Shown: positions 34,076 to 43,652 of the stretch, in pieces
How the letters are laid out: each line of letters starts with the position of its first letter
Numbering within the stretch: the first letter of the stretch is position 1
Translations under genes and position numbers: made by a program
The notes under the pieces: generated by a model
The model's database searches: none
Told to the model about the DNA's origin: nothing
What the model saw: only the letters and a program-made list of their open reading frames with translations
DNA from: Legionella israelensis
GTDB taxonomy: Bacteria > Pseudomonadota > Gammaproteobacteria > Legionellales > Legionellaceae
DNA length: 64,000 nt
NCBI RefSeq assembly: GCF_004571175.1
Contig: NZ_CP038273.1
Coordinates: 1,798,001 to 1,862,000, forward strand
Direction: 5' to 3'

Positions 34076-35575
34076 ATGGGATATCATGTTCCACATTTTA
34101 TTGATGGGAAAATAGCGACTGAAACGGAAACCATCAGCCGTTCTGTTTATAATCCCGCTGTGGGTGAGCCGATTGGACAAGTTCATTTTGCCTCTGAGAA
34201 ATTATGTCATCTGGCAGTGAATGCTGCGAAAAAAGCTGGACAACAGTGGGCCAACACCACAGCGATTAAAAGAGCTAGAATTTTATTTAAATTCAGGGGG
34301 TTGATAGAAAAGAATCAGCTTGAACTGGCTAAAATTGTGACCAGAGAGCATGGAAAAACACTTGAGGATGCCAAGGGCTCGATAGCTCGTGCCATTGAGG
34401 TCGTTGAATATCATTGTGGTCTTCTCAGCCAATTGCAAGGACATTTTTCCTCAGAAGTTTCTGCACACATTGATTGCTATACGCTGCATCAACCCATAGG
34501 TGTTTGTGCGGGAGTATCTCCTTTTAATTTTCCGGTGATGGTTCCTGTGTGGATGATGATACCGGCTATTGCCTGCGGGAATACCTTTATCCTGAAGCCT
34601 TCGGAGCAAGATCCCTCAGCGTCGGTAAGGCTCATGGAACTTTTATCCGATGCCGGTGTTCCGGATGGTGTGGCTAACTGCCTGCAAGGCGATGCCGACA
34701 CGGTGGAAACTCTATTGCATCATCCTGACATTGCTGCCTTTACAGCCGTTGCATCTACGCCTGTTGCCGAGCGCATTTTTACCACGGCGACGGCTCATGG
34801 AAAACGTTCTCACACTTTTGGTGGCGCGAAAAACCATTGTGTCGTGATGCCGGATGCTCATCTTGATCAGGCTGCAAAAGCCATTGTAGGCGCTGCTTAC
34901 GGCTCTGCAGGTGAGCGTTGTATGGCACTTTCAGTGGTTGTGGTGGTAGGTGATCAAACCGCCGATGCTTTAATTGAGAAAATGACACCACAAATTCGTA
35001 GCATGAAAATTGGCCCTGGTGATGAAGCGGGTGTCGACATGGGGCCTTTAATCAGCCGCACCCACCGTGAACGCGTCATTAAAGATGTGGATCAGGGGGT
35101 GGAAGAAGGTGCAAAGCTGTTGATTGACGGCAGAATGTTTGTACACACTGAGCAGCCACAGGGTTTTTATCTTGGTCCGTGTTTGTTCGATGAAGTCACT
35201 GAAAACATGTCCATTTATCAAAAGGAAATTTTTGGTCCGGTATTAGTTGTTGTCCGTGTCAAACATTTTGAAGAGGCTTTGGCTCTGGTCAATCGAAATC
35301 AATATGGGAATGGGACAGCCATTTTTACGCGCGATGGTTACACGGCAAGAGAGTACAGTCAACGTGTGCAAGTGGGCATGGTGGGCATTAATATTCCTAT
35401 TCCTGTTCCTATTGTCAATCATCCTTTTGGGGGTTGGAAACGCTCTTCTTTTGGAAATACCAATATGCATGGTAAAGAAAGCATTCATTTTTACACCTTG
35501 CGTAAAACGGTAACGAGTAAATGGCCAGCCACTGATATTGAAGAAAGCGCTTTTATCATGCCGACGCATCAATAA
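34076..35575 (+). CDS. mmsA: Methylmalonate-semialdehyde dehydrogenase (CoA-acylating)
   Basis: Converts methylmalonate semialdehyde, from valine, to propionyl-CoA with NAD and CoA. 499 residues from ATG 34076, which follows AAAAGGAG; ten extra upstream codons are not used. Motifs: SPFNFPVMVPVWM (NAD site), KPSEQDPSA, and the catalytic Cys in GSAGERCMALS, the signature that separates this family from other aldehyde dehydrogenases, plus PFGGWKRSSFG near the end. First enzyme gene of a three-gene operon with mmsB and acs. Confidence 0.95.
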   Translation: MGYHVPHFIDGKIATETETISRSVYNPAVGEPIGQVHFASEKLCHLAVNAAKKAGQQWANTTAIKRARILFKFRGLIEKNQLELAKIVTREHGKTLEDAKGSIARAIEVVEYHCGLLSQLQGHFSSEVSAHIDCYTLHQPIGVCAGVSPFNFPVMVPVWMMIPAIACGNTFILKPSEQDPSASVRLMELLSDAGVPDGVANCLQGDADTVETLLHHPDIAAFTAVASTPVAERIFTTATAHGKRSHTFGGAKNHCVVMPDAHLDQAAKAIVGAAYGSAGERCMALSVVVVVGDQTADALIEKMTPQIRSMKIGPGDEAGVDMGPLISRTHRERVIKDVDQGVEEGAKLLIDGRMFVHTEQPQGFYLGPCLFDEVTENMSIYQKEIFGPVLVVVRVKHFEEALALVNRNQYGNGTAIFTRDGYTAREYSQRVQVGMVGINIPIPVPIVNHPFGGWKRSSFGNTNMHGKESIHFYTLRKTVTSKWPATDIEESAFIMPTHQ

Positions 35576-35656
35576 AATCAGAAAACGCAATTTTGCTCAT
35601 CCTTCTTGATCTCATCATTAAAACAGGAGCAGAAAGGATTTATTCAGGAGAAAGCT

Positions 35657-36559
35657 ATGACAGGAATTGCCTTTGTCGGATTGGGTCATATGGGTTTACC
35701 CATGGCCAGAAATCTTCTTAAAGCAGGCCATAACGTTTACGGATTTGATTTACAATCGCCAGCACTGGCGCATTTTAAGGCGGCGGGGGGAGAGGTTTGT
35801 CACAACCTTGCTGAGGTAGCCCGTGACAGGGATGTGCTTATCACGATGTTACAAACTGGACATCAAGTTAAACAAGTCTGTTTGGACGAGAAAGGCTTAT
35901 TTGCCCATGCTAAAACAGCAGCTTTATATATCGACTGTTCTTCCATTGATGTACAGACTTCGCGAGAAATTCATGTTAAGGCAAGGGAAAGAGGATTGCT
36001 CGCCGTTGATGCACCGGTATCTGGAGGTGTTGCCGGCGCAGAGGCAGCAACGCTGACCTTTATGGTCGGTGGAGAAGATGAGGCCTTTAAAACGGCAGAA
36101 GAATGGTTAAAAGTAATAGGAAAAACAATCATTCATACCGGAGGAGCTGGAAGTGGCCAGGCGGCAAAAATCTGCAATAACATGATATTGGGTATCTCGA
36201 TGATCGCCGTATCGGAAGCCTTTACCTTAGCTCAACAACTGGGGCTTTCAGCGAAAAAACTATTTGAGGTGGTAAATCATGCCTCTGGCCAATGTTGGGT
36301 TATGTCAAAGTATCCACCGCTTCCCAATCTTTTGGACAATGTCCCCGCCAATAAAGATTATCAGCCTGGTTTTAGCGCGCAGATGATGCTGAAGGATTTA
36401 AACTTAAGCCAAGATTCAGCGCAAACAGTAACAGTAAATACACCTTTAGCTGCCAAAGCCAGGGAAATTTATCAACAATTTATTGATAAAGGGCTAGGAC
36501 ATCTCGATTTCTCTGCCATTATTACAGCCATTGATCAATCCATGGAGTTAAGCAAATGA
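35657..36559 (+). CDS. mmsB: 3-hydroxyisobutyrate dehydrogenase
   Basis: Oxidises 3-hydroxyisobutyrate to methylmalonate semialdehyde with NAD, just before MmsA in valine breakdown. 300 residues from ATG 35657 (CAGGAG upstream); the longer frame from 35606 adds an unlikely extension. Motifs: FVGLGHMGLPMA (nucleotide loop), DAPVSGGVAGAEAATLTFMVGG, and the catalytic Lys region GSGQAAKICNNM. Its stop overlaps the acs start in ATGA, so translation is coupled. Confidence 0.95.
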   Translation: MTGIAFVGLGHMGLPMARNLLKAGHNVYGFDLQSPALAHFKAAGGEVCHNLAEVARDRDVLITMLQTGHQVKQVCLDEKGLFAHAKTAALYIDCSSIDVQTSREIHVKARERGLLAVDAPVSGGVAGAEAATLTFMVGGEDEAFKTAEEWLKVIGKTIIHTGGAGSGQAAKICNNMILGISMIAVSEAFTLAQQLGLSAKKLFEVVNHASGQCWVMSKYPPLPNLLDNVPANKDYQPGFSAQMMLKDLNLSQDSAQTVTVNTPLAAKAREIYQQFIDKGLGHLDFSAIITAIDQSMELSK

Positions 36560-38433
36560 ATATCACGAAACAGGAAGTTGCCATGAATGAAATACCAGCG
36601 GATTCTATAAAGCTATGGAATAGAATAGCCAAAGAGTCAGTTTCCTGGATAAGACCTTGGGACACTATTCTTAAAGGTGATTTTGAACAAGACCGTATAC
36701 AGTGGTTTTGCGGGGGACAATTAAATGTCAGCGCAAACTGCATTGACCGCCATTTGCCGTCTAAGGCCAATCAGGCGGCCATTCTTTGGGAAGGTGATGA
36801 AGAGCATCAGCAGCGGACGCTGACTTTTGCTGAGCTGCACCAGGAAGTCTCTCGTATGGGGAATGTGCTTAAAAAACTAGGCATTGGAAAAGGCGATAAA
36901 GTGGGTATTTATTTACCGATGCTTCCTGAAGCAGCTATTGCCATGCTGGCTTGTGCGCGAATCGGAGCCGTTCATAGTGTGGTCTTTGCCGGCTTTTCAG
37001 CCCCCGCTTTACAGCAAAGACTTCATGATGCGGAATGTAAAATATTGATTACAGCTGACGGCTATCAGCGCGGCGGACAATCCATTGCCTTAAAGCAGAA
37101 AGCCGATGAAGCCACAAAAAACATGGATATCCAACAGCTTGTTGTCAGAAACAACAATAATGCCGTTCAGTTTGATATGAAGAAACATCACTGGTGGCAT
37201 GAGCTAAAACAGGAAGTCAGCCCTGACTGTCCACCTGAAATCATGGATGCAGAGGATCCTTTCTTTATTCTTTACACTTCCGGCAGTACAGGAAAACCAA
37301 AAGGGCTGGTGCATACGACGGGGGGGTATCTGGTGCAAACAGCTTTCAGCCATCAACAGGTGTTTGATTGCGGCTCACATGAAATTTTTTGGTGTACCGC
37401 CGATGTCGGCTGGATTACAGGGCACAGTTATGTGGTGTACGGACCTTTATGTAATGGCATCACCAGTTTAATGTACGCCGGTGTGCCCAATTGGCCTAAT
37501 CCTTCCCGCATCTGGAATATTGTGGATAAACATCAGGTCAATGTTTTATATACAGCCCCTACGGCCATCCGTGCTTTACAAAGAGCAGGTGATGAGTGGC
37601 TTAAGACAAGTTCTCGCCAATCTTTGCGCTTGCTGGGGAGCGTCGGTGAACCAATTAATCCAGAAGTCTGGCACTGGTATCATGAGCAGGTGGGTTTGAA
37701 ACGGTGCAAAATAGTCGATACCTGGTGGCAGACTGAAACAGGTGCGATAATGATTAGTCCAACGGCTAACAGTGAGCAACTTAAGGCAGGATCGGCAAGT
37801 CAGCCGCTACCTGGCATCGAGCCTGTTTTACTAAATGAGCAAGGTGAGGAAATTTTGGGTGAAGGCGAAGGAAGACTTGCTATCAAATCCCCCTGGCCAT
37901 CGATTGCCCGAACGATTGCAGGGGATCACAAGCGCTATCTCAGTACTTATTTTTCTAAGGGTTATTATATTACTGGTGATGGCGCATATCGTGATGCTGA
38001 TGGCGACTATTGGATCACAGGACGCATAGACGATGTATTAAATGTTTCAGGCCATCGCTTGGGAACGGCCGAAATTGAAAGTGCACTGGTCAGTCATCCG
38101 CATGTGGCTGAAGCTGCAGTGGTAGGTATTCCCCATGATATTAAAGGACAGGCGGTTCATGCTTTTGTTGAGCTTAAAAGAGGTTGTCAACCTGAGGAAA
38201 AATTAAAAGAGGAATTAACGGAATTGGTGAAAAAGGAAATTGGCGCGATTGCTAAGCCTGAGGTGATTCAGTTCGCAGCTGATTTGCCAAAAACACGTTC
38301 AGGAAAAATCATGCGACGGATACTCAGAAAAATAGCCAGCAAGGAAGTCAGCGAGCTTAATGATCTTGGCGATTTGTCTACACTGGCAAATCCCGATGTG
38401 GTGGAAGAATTAATGTCTGAAAACAAAGCTTAA
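36556..38433 (+). CDS. Acyl-CoA synthetase (acetyl/propionyl type)
   Basis: Activates a short-chain acid to its CoA ester by an adenylate. 625 residues with the adenylation motifs YTSGSTGKPKG, DTWWQTETGAI (the Trp and WQTETG that shape an acetyl-sized pocket), YITGDGAYRDADGDYWITGR and the catalytic Lys in PKTRSGKIMRRILRKI. The operon suggests acetate or propionate made or used by branched-chain catabolism. An alternative start at ATG 36583 has the better AGGAAG site; the 36556 start gives ATGA coupling with mmsB. The choice is open. Confidence 0.9.
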   Translation: MNITKQEVAMNEIPADSIKLWNRIAKESVSWIRPWDTILKGDFEQDRIQWFCGGQLNVSANCIDRHLPSKANQAAILWEGDEEHQQRTLTFAELHQEVSRMGNVLKKLGIGKGDKVGIYLPMLPEAAIAMLACARIGAVHSVVFAGFSAPALQQRLHDAECKILITADGYQRGGQSIALKQKADEATKNMDIQQLVVRNNNNAVQFDMKKHHWWHELKQEVSPDCPPEIMDAEDPFFILYTSGSTGKPKGLVHTTGGYLVQTAFSHQQVFDCGSHEIFWCTADVGWITGHSYVVYGPLCNGITSLMYAGVPNWPNPSRIWNIVDKHQVNVLYTAPTAIRALQRAGDEWLKTSSRQSLRLLGSVGEPINPEVWHWYHEQVGLKRCKIVDTWWQTETGAIMISPTANSEQLKAGSASQPLPGIEPVLLNEQGEEILGEGEGRLAIKSPWPSIARTIAGDHKRYLSTYFSKGYYITGDGAYRDADGDYWITGRIDDVLNVSGHRLGTAEIESALVSHPHVAEAAVVGIPHDIKGQAVHAFVELKRGCQPEEKLKEELTELVKKEIGAIAKPEVIQFAADLPKTRSGKIMRRILRKIASKEVSELNDLGDLSTLANPDVVEELMSENKA

Positions 38434-38452
38434 ATCCGAGTGGTGTCTTTTG

Positions 38453-38475
38453 CTAAAAAATACTGTGGTGCGGGA
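38453..38475. repeat. Degraded end of the miniature element family
   Basis: CTAAAAAATACTGTGGTGCGGG matches the internal side of the right terminus found at 24915-24940 (CTAAAAAATACTGTGCTGCG) but the outer terminus is mutated. Solo remnant between acs and engB. Confidence 0.45.
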
Positions 38476-38482
38476 ATATCGA

Positions 38483-39100
38483 TTATTCTATCTCGTACCA
38501 TTGATTTAATTGTTCAATTAAGGGCTCAAGACCTTCTTTTTTTAAGGCAGAAAATGTTTGTACTGAGACTAAGTGTTGAAAGGATTGATACTGCTTCTGG
38601 GCCTTGATGCAAATATTTTTTCCCTCACTCCGGCTTAATTTATCTGCTTTAGTTAATAAAACATGAAGGGCTAACTCCCGCTTTAAAGCCCAGCTTATCA
38701 TCATTTGATCCAATTCTTTTAAAGGATGGCGGATATCCATCACCAATACCAGTCCCTTAAGGCTTTGCCGGCATTCAAGATAATGAGCCAGATGGCGCTG
38801 CCAGTTCTGTTTAATGGATAAAGCCACTTTGGCGTAACCATAACCTGGCAAGTCCACCAGACGGCGATGCTCATCAACCGAAAATACATTCATAAGCTGT
38901 GTGCGCCCCGGTGTTTTACTGGTTCTTGCAAGTTGTCTGCTGCCTGTTAATGCATTCAATGCGCTGGATTTACCAGCATTGGAGCGTCCGGCAAAAGCAA
39001 CTTCATAACCTTCATCTTTCGGTAATTGATTGACCTTGGCTGCGCTTTTTAAAAAAAATGTTTTAGAATAAGGGTTATTTAACATAAATGTGAATTTCAT
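38483..39100 (-). CDS. engB: Ribosome biogenesis GTPase EngB/YsxC
   Basis: Essential TrmE-Era-EngA-EngB-type GTPase for 50S subunit assembly. 205 residues: G1 AGRSNAGKSS (37-46), G2 Thr in TSKTPGRTQ, G3 DLPGYGYA (83-90), G4 LTKADKL, and G5 TFSALKKEG. Start taken at ATG 39100; a second ATG six codons in is possible. It is divergent from the cytochrome c4 gene. Confidence 0.96.
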   Translation of the reverse strand: MKFTFMLNNPYSKTFFLKSAAKVNQLPKDEGYEVAFAGRSNAGKSSALNALTGSRQLARTSKTPGRTQLMNVFSVDEHRRLVDLPGYGYAKVALSIKQNWQRHLAHYLECRQSLKGLVLVMDIRHPLKELDQMMISWALKRELALHVLLTKADKLSRSEGKNICIKAQKQYQSFQHLVSVQTFSALKKEGLEPLIEQLNQWYEIE

Positions 39101-39158
39101 TTTGGGATTTTAATGCAAGCAGTGTACCATTAAATCAGACTAAATTTGTGAGGATTCA

Positions 39159-39758
39159 ATGAAAAAACTGGCATTGGCATTCGCGTTAAGTATTCCTTTT
39201 GCGGTTTATGCCACGGGAAATATTGAAGCAGGGCAGCAAAAGGCAACCATTTGTGTTGCCTGCCACGGACCGAAAGGAATAAGCGTTAATCCGGCCTGGC
39301 CTAATCTTGCCGGTCAGCATGCAGATTATATGGTCAAACAGTTAAAAGCCTACAAAGAAGGAAAAAAACGAAGTGATCCTAATATGGATTCAATTGCAGC
39401 TAACTTGAGTGAACAGGATATGGAAGATCTCGCTGCATTTTATTCTGTACAACCTCTGGCAAAAGCTGCTACACCTGAAAAATTTGTCTCCAGAGGCGAG
39501 CAGCTTTATCGAGGTGGTGATTTTAAAAATCACATTACCGCTTGTATAGCCTGCCATGGACCACGGGGTTTGGGTAATGGACAAGCAAATTTTCCACTCT
39601 TATCGGGCCAGCATGCGCTTTATACGCAGACGCAGTTAGAAGCTTTTAAAGATAAAAAACGCACCAATGATCTGAACGATATCATGCAGGACATCAGCGC
39701 TCGCATGAGCCAGGAAGATATGCAAGCTGTGGCTTATTATATTCAAGGTTTACATTAA
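39159..39758 (+). CDS. Dihaem cytochrome c4
   Basis: Periplasmic electron carrier, often feeding cytochrome oxidases. 199 residues: Sec signal peptide (MKKLALAFALSIPFAVYA), then two cytochrome c domains with haem motifs CVACH (Cys32, Cys35, His36) and CIACH (Cys129, Cys132, His133). Distal Met ligands fit DPNMDSIAA and the corresponding DIMQDISARMS. GAGG lies upstream. 12 bp before dsbA, probably cotranscribed; DsbA could help in handling apocytochrome thiols. Confidence 0.95.
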   Translation: MKKLALAFALSIPFAVYATGNIEAGQQKATICVACHGPKGISVNPAWPNLAGQHADYMVKQLKAYKEGKKRSDPNMDSIAANLSEQDMEDLAAFYSVQPLAKAATPEKFVSRGEQLYRGGDFKNHITACIACHGPRGLGNGQANFPLLSGQHALYTQTQLEAFKDKKRTNDLNDIMQDISARMSQEDMQAVAYYIQGLH

Positions 39759-39770
39759 TAAGGATGAATC

Positions 39771-40373
39771 ATGCTAAAAAAATTGTTAGTGTTTTTTCTA
39801 ATATTTCCATCGTTAACATTTGCAGAAACATTTATTGCTGGGAAGGATTATCAGGTCATTTCAAGCCACGGTGGAAAGAGAGCACAGCCTGAGGTCGTGG
39901 AATTTTTCAGTTATGGCTGTCCATGGTGCTATCGCATTGAGAAACCGCTCAATGAATGGTTAAAAAGTGAGGGAAAAAAGGTTGCCTTCAAGCGAGTACC
40001 TGTTGTCTTCAATAAAGAGTGGGAAAATTATGCCAAAGCCTATTATACCGCACAGGCTTTATCTATGACGGATAAATTAACCCCTTTATTGTTTAAAGCT
40101 ATACAGGAGGAAAGACATTTAAGCACACGTCAAAAAATGATTGATTTTTTTGTCAAACATGGAGTTAATCCACAGGTTGCTCAAAGTGCATTTGAGCACT
40201 CCCCATCCATTGACTTGCATGTAAAAAACGCTACGCAGCTTATGGCTCAATACCAGATCAATGCCGTGCCGGCCTTTGTCATTGATAAGCGTTATAAAAC
40301 GGATTTGCAAATGGCTAAAAGTCCTGAACGATTATTTTTGATATTAAATTATTTATTGCATAAGTCCGATTAG
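39771..40373 (+). CDS. dsbA: Thiol:disulfide interchange protein DsbA-type, CPWC active site
   Basis: Periplasmic thioredoxin-fold oxidoreductase. 200 residues: signal peptide (MLKKLLVFFLIFPSLTFA), active site SYGCPWCYRIEKPL with Cys50 and Cys53, the DsbA helical insert, and a cis-Pro in INAVPAFVI. The dipeptide between the cysteines is Pro-Trp instead of the Pro-His of E. coli DsbA, which should shift its redox potential. Cytochrome c4 and engB neighbours match the locus of the monomeric DsbA of Legionella. Preceded by AAGGAT. Confidence 0.93.
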   Translation: MLKKLLVFFLIFPSLTFAETFIAGKDYQVISSHGGKRAQPEVVEFFSYGCPWCYRIEKPLNEWLKSEGKKVAFKRVPVVFNKEWENYAKAYYTAQALSMTDKLTPLLFKAIQEERHLSTRQKMIDFFVKHGVNPQVAQSAFEHSPSIDLHVKNATQLMAQYQINAVPAFVIDKRYKTDLQMAKSPERLFLILNYLLHKSD

Positions 40374-40423
40374 TTGTTAAATAAGCGCTCAGCGGCTTGA
40401 GAAACGGTCATATTTAGTAAGGC

Positions 40424-41737
40424 TTAATTTTCTGATTCATCCTCGGATGTGCCGGGATTTTCCAGGCTTAAAATACCTGTATTAAAATCATAAGCAAAAA
40501 TTTCGGCATATCGTCCCCAATCAATCATCGTCCTTAATACACGATCGGCTTCTTTTTCACTTAAGTAATCTTCAAGCTTACTTAAAAAGCGCTCCTCAGA
40601 TACCCGATGACTGATTTTATCGTCCAGAACTTTAAGAATGTAGCGAGCTAAAGGTACTTTTTCAATCAAACAGCGGGCGAAAAGCTGTTTGCGTTCCTGA
40701 AGATCGGCTTCGGAGAATTGCTTTCCCAGTTCACTTAACTGAATATCGCCGTGTGAAACCTTGGCAAAGCCCATGATTTCGAGCGTTTCCAGAATAGGAA
40801 ACAAGTCATCGATATTCATCATGAGTTCATCGGCCAATTCCGGCAAATCAATGCGTTCTTCAAAGGATTTCATGGTCTCAATCAAGCCGGATAACTCTGA
40901 AGGCTCTACATCCGGTAAACGATAACCCAGCCCAATCTGTCGTTCACGTTGAGCTCGTTTTGCTTTTTCTTTCGGTCCTGTGGTCATTAAGGTGTAAATG
41001 GTATCTACCAGTGAGCGAAATTCTGCTGTTTCAGGAGCCCGAGGCTGTTTCAAATTAACCGGTAATTCAGCGCGAATATAACCGGGATCGCTGCCAAAAA
41101 CGATGATGCGGTCAGCCAGCATGGCTGCTTCTTCAATATTATGGGTCACCAGAAGAATTCCTTTGGTGTTGGTTTTTTTCTCGCCCCATAACTCAAGTAA
41201 ATCGGATTTAAGGTTTTCAGCAGTGAGCACATCCAGTGCCGAAAATGGCTCATCCATCAATAAAATATCAGGGTTAATGACCAAAGCCCGCGCAAACCCC
41301 ACTCGTTGCCTCATGCCACCGGAAAGCTCTTTGGGAAAGGCGGATTCAAAACCGTCCAGACCAATGATATCGATCGCTTCAATCGCTCTGCGGCGACGTT
41401 CTTCTCTGCCAATGCCTTGTGCTTCTAAACCCAGTTCGACATTTTCCAGTACGGTTAGCCAGGGCATTAAGGCAAAGGATTGAAATACCATAGCAATTCC
41501 TGGCACAGGTCCTGTCACAGGTTTACCGCGATAGGTTACTTTGCCTTTTGAGGGCGCAACCAAGCCGGCGATGATGCGCAGTAAAGTGGATTTCCCCGAG
41601 CCGGACTTTCCCAAAAGCGCGACAATTTCGCCTTCATGAAGCTGAAAATTGACATCTTCCAGGACAAGCAGATCCTGTGTTGCTGCTTTTTTAAACGATT
41701 TTCGCAGATTTTCAATATTAATAATAATTTCGGACAT
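40424..41737 (-). CDS. ABC transporter ATPase, nitrate/taurine type
   Basis: ATP-binding subunit partnering the fused permease encoded just upstream. 437 residues from ATG 41737, 8 bp after the permease stop; the longer frame runs into the permease gene and is not used. Walker A LLGKSGSGKST (41-51), Q-loop VFQSFALMPW, signature LSGGMRQRVGFARAL, Walker B ILLMDEPFSALD and the switch His VTHNIEEA. Beyond about residue 270 comes a long C-terminal domain (ELADELMMNIDDLFPILETLEIMG) typical of AAA-associated regulatory domains in this subfamily. Substrate not known and no binding protein is adjacent. Confidence 0.92.
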   Translation of the reverse strand: MSEIIINIENLRKSFKKAATQDLLVLEDVNFQLHEGEIVALLGKSGSGKSTLLRIIAGLVAPSKGKVTYRGKPVTGPVPGIAMVFQSFALMPWLTVLENVELGLEAQGIGREERRRRAIEAIDIIGLDGFESAFPKELSGGMRQRVGFARALVINPDILLMDEPFSALDVLTAENLKSDLLELWGEKKTNTKGILLVTHNIEEAAMLADRIIVFGSDPGYIRAELPVNLKQPRAPETAEFRSLVDTIYTLMTTGPKEKAKRAQRERQIGLGYRLPDVEPSELSGLIETMKSFEERIDLPELADELMMNIDDLFPILETLEIMGFAKVSHGDIQLSELGKQFSEADLQERKQLFARCLIEKVPLARYILKVLDDKISHRVSEERFLSKLEDYLSEKEADRVLRTMIDWGRYAEIFAYDFNTGILSLENPGTSEDESEN

Positions 41738-41744
41738 AGGATTC

Positions 41745-43484
41745 TCAATTGATATTATAACGTTCTTCTGCCAATCGATATAAAGGTCGCCAGATAAAGC
41801 GATTAAATATAAGTACATAAATACACATCATCGCCGTCCCCAATGCAATTTTGGGAAAATCGCCGGCAAGTGTATTTGCCTGAATATATTCGCCTAAGCC
41901 GGTAGCTCTGAGTGTCACATTTCCCCAGCTGACCCACTCAGCTACAATGCTTGCATTCCATGCGCCTCCCGCTGCGGTGATGGCTCCTGTGATGTAAAAG
42001 GGGAAAATGCCGGGCAAAGCAAGACGTTTCCACCATTGCCAGCCTTTTACACCAAAATTATCAGCAGCAAGGTACAGATCTCTGGGGATGGTTGAGGCTC
42101 CGGCGATAACATTAAATAAAATATACCATTGTGTGCCTAAAATCATTAATGGAGTGACCCAGATTTCGACGTTTAAATGAAAATGAACAATAGCAATAAC
42201 AAATAAAGGATAAAATAAATTAGCTGGTATGGCGGCTACAAACTGAATAACAGGCTGGATTTTCTGGGCAAGTTTGGGCCTTAAGCCGACCCAGACGCCT
42301 ACGGGAACCCAGATTAAGGAACTTAAAATAATAAGGATGATGACCCTTGTTCCTGTGGCACTGCCCAATAACAAGACATGAAGAATTTCATCTGCACTGA
42401 CTTCAGAAAGAATATAGCGAATTAAAAGCCAGCCGCCAAAAGCCAGAAAGGTAAAAATAACTGTATTCCATAGCCAGTCCAGCGGTTTTCGCCATTTATA
42501 GTTTATCTCCTTAATGGCTTTAGGCCGTGAGTGAATTAAAATGGGCATATTTACAAACTGATCCTTGAGAATGGCAAACATATTACCAATCCGTTTTACC
42601 AATCGACTGCCACGAATTAAATCAATTAACCAGGATTGGTATTCTTCTTCATCAGCAGATTGCTCCATCTTGAATTTTTCTGACCAGGCAATTAATGGGC
42701 GAAATAGAATCTGATCATAAAGAAAAATGACAATGACCATGGTAAGAATGGCATAACCTACAGCAGCAAGATTGCTCTCAGCGATTGCCAGAGCAATATA
42801 GGAACCCACACCGGGCAAGCGAATGCTTTGATGTGAGACGACGATGGCTTCCGATAACACCACAAAAAACCAGCTTGCCGACATGGACATCATCATGTTC
42901 CATAATAAACTGGACATAGAAAAAGGCACTTCAACCTTCCAGAATCGCTGCCAGGGTGATAACTGAAACATGGCCGCAGCTTCCATTAAGTCATGCGGCA
43001 AGGTCTTTAGCGATTGATAAAACCCAAGCGTGATGTTCCATACTTGTGCGGTAAAAATCGCAAAAATTGAAGCGCATTCAGGCCCTAACAAACTGCCAGG
43101 AAATAAAGCTATAAATCCTGTGATGGTAATGGATAAAAAACTTAATACCGGCACGGACTGTAAAATATCAATGCCTGGAATGATAATTTGTTCGGCACGA
43201 CGGCTTTTTGCAGCAAGGGTGCCAACAATAAAGGTGAAAAGAAGAGATATCGCTAAAGCAATGAACATTCTTAATACGGTTCGTAGTGCATAAAAAGGCA
43301 GCCAGGAAGGATCCAGATAAATAGGAAGCGGTTCACCTAATTGATAAGGGCTTGCCATTTGCTTGCTGCCCCAACCTAAAAAGAAGAGGATAGAGATAAC
43401 AAGAAGCAGTAACAGCAAATCCCAGCGATTGATATATCGCTTAACACCATCACGATAGGCAAAGTAAAAACGATGTTCGCGCAC
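41745..43484 (-). CDS. Fused double-permease ABC transporter protein
   Basis: 579 residues containing two complete SsuC/NrtB-type permease domains in tandem. The EAA loops are visible twice: HDLMEAAAMFQLSPWQRFWKVEVPFS in the first half and RDLYLAADNFGVKGWQWWKRLALPG in the second. About twelve hydrophobic helices. A charged cytoplasmic linker (about residues 265-330) joins the halves. The fusion means one polypeptide forms the membrane pore. The substrate group (nitrate, sulfonate, taurine) is guessed from family only. Confidence 0.9.
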   Translation of the reverse strand: MREHRFYFAYRDGVKRYINRWDLLLLLLVISILFFLGWGSKQMASPYQLGEPLPIYLDPSWLPFYALRTVLRMFIALAISLLFTFIVGTLAAKSRRAEQIIIPGIDILQSVPVLSFLSITITGFIALFPGSLLGPECASIFAIFTAQVWNITLGFYQSLKTLPHDLMEAAAMFQLSPWQRFWKVEVPFSMSSLLWNMMMSMSASWFFVVLSEAIVVSHQSIRLPGVGSYIALAIAESNLAAVGYAILTMVIVIFLYDQILFRPLIAWSEKFKMEQSADEEEYQSWLIDLIRGSRLVKRIGNMFAILKDQFVNMPILIHSRPKAIKEINYKWRKPLDWLWNTVIFTFLAFGGWLLIRYILSEVSADEILHVLLLGSATGTRVIILIILSSLIWVPVGVWVGLRPKLAQKIQPVIQFVAAIPANLFYPLFVIAIVHFHLNVEIWVTPLMILGTQWYILFNVIAGASTIPRDLYLAADNFGVKGWQWWKRLALPGIFPFYITGAITAAGGAWNASIVAEWVSWGNVTLRATGLGEYIQANTLAGDFPKIALGTAMMCIYVLIFNRFIWRPLYRLAEERYNIN

Positions 43485-43617
43485 AAAGCCTCCCCGTGTT
43501 AGTCATTCGTCAAATTTGAAACAGCCGTGTTTGATATTCTTAAGAAAATCACATAAAGAAAGATGAGCATAAGGAAGGTATAGTAACATCTTTTCTTTAA
43601 AAAAGCAGTCTGCCTGC

Positions 43618-43646
43618 TTGCTGTGATTGTGGAATGCAGATAAAGT
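43618..43646 (+). promoter_or_regulatory. Possible promoter of the candidate small RNA
   Basis: TTGCTG (43618-43623) and TAAAGT (43641-43646) are separated by 17 bases. The -10 is imperfect. A second candidate -10 is TCTAAT at 43675-43680. Transcription would begin near 43653 or 43687. Confidence 0.35.
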
Positions 43647-43652
43647 AAAATG

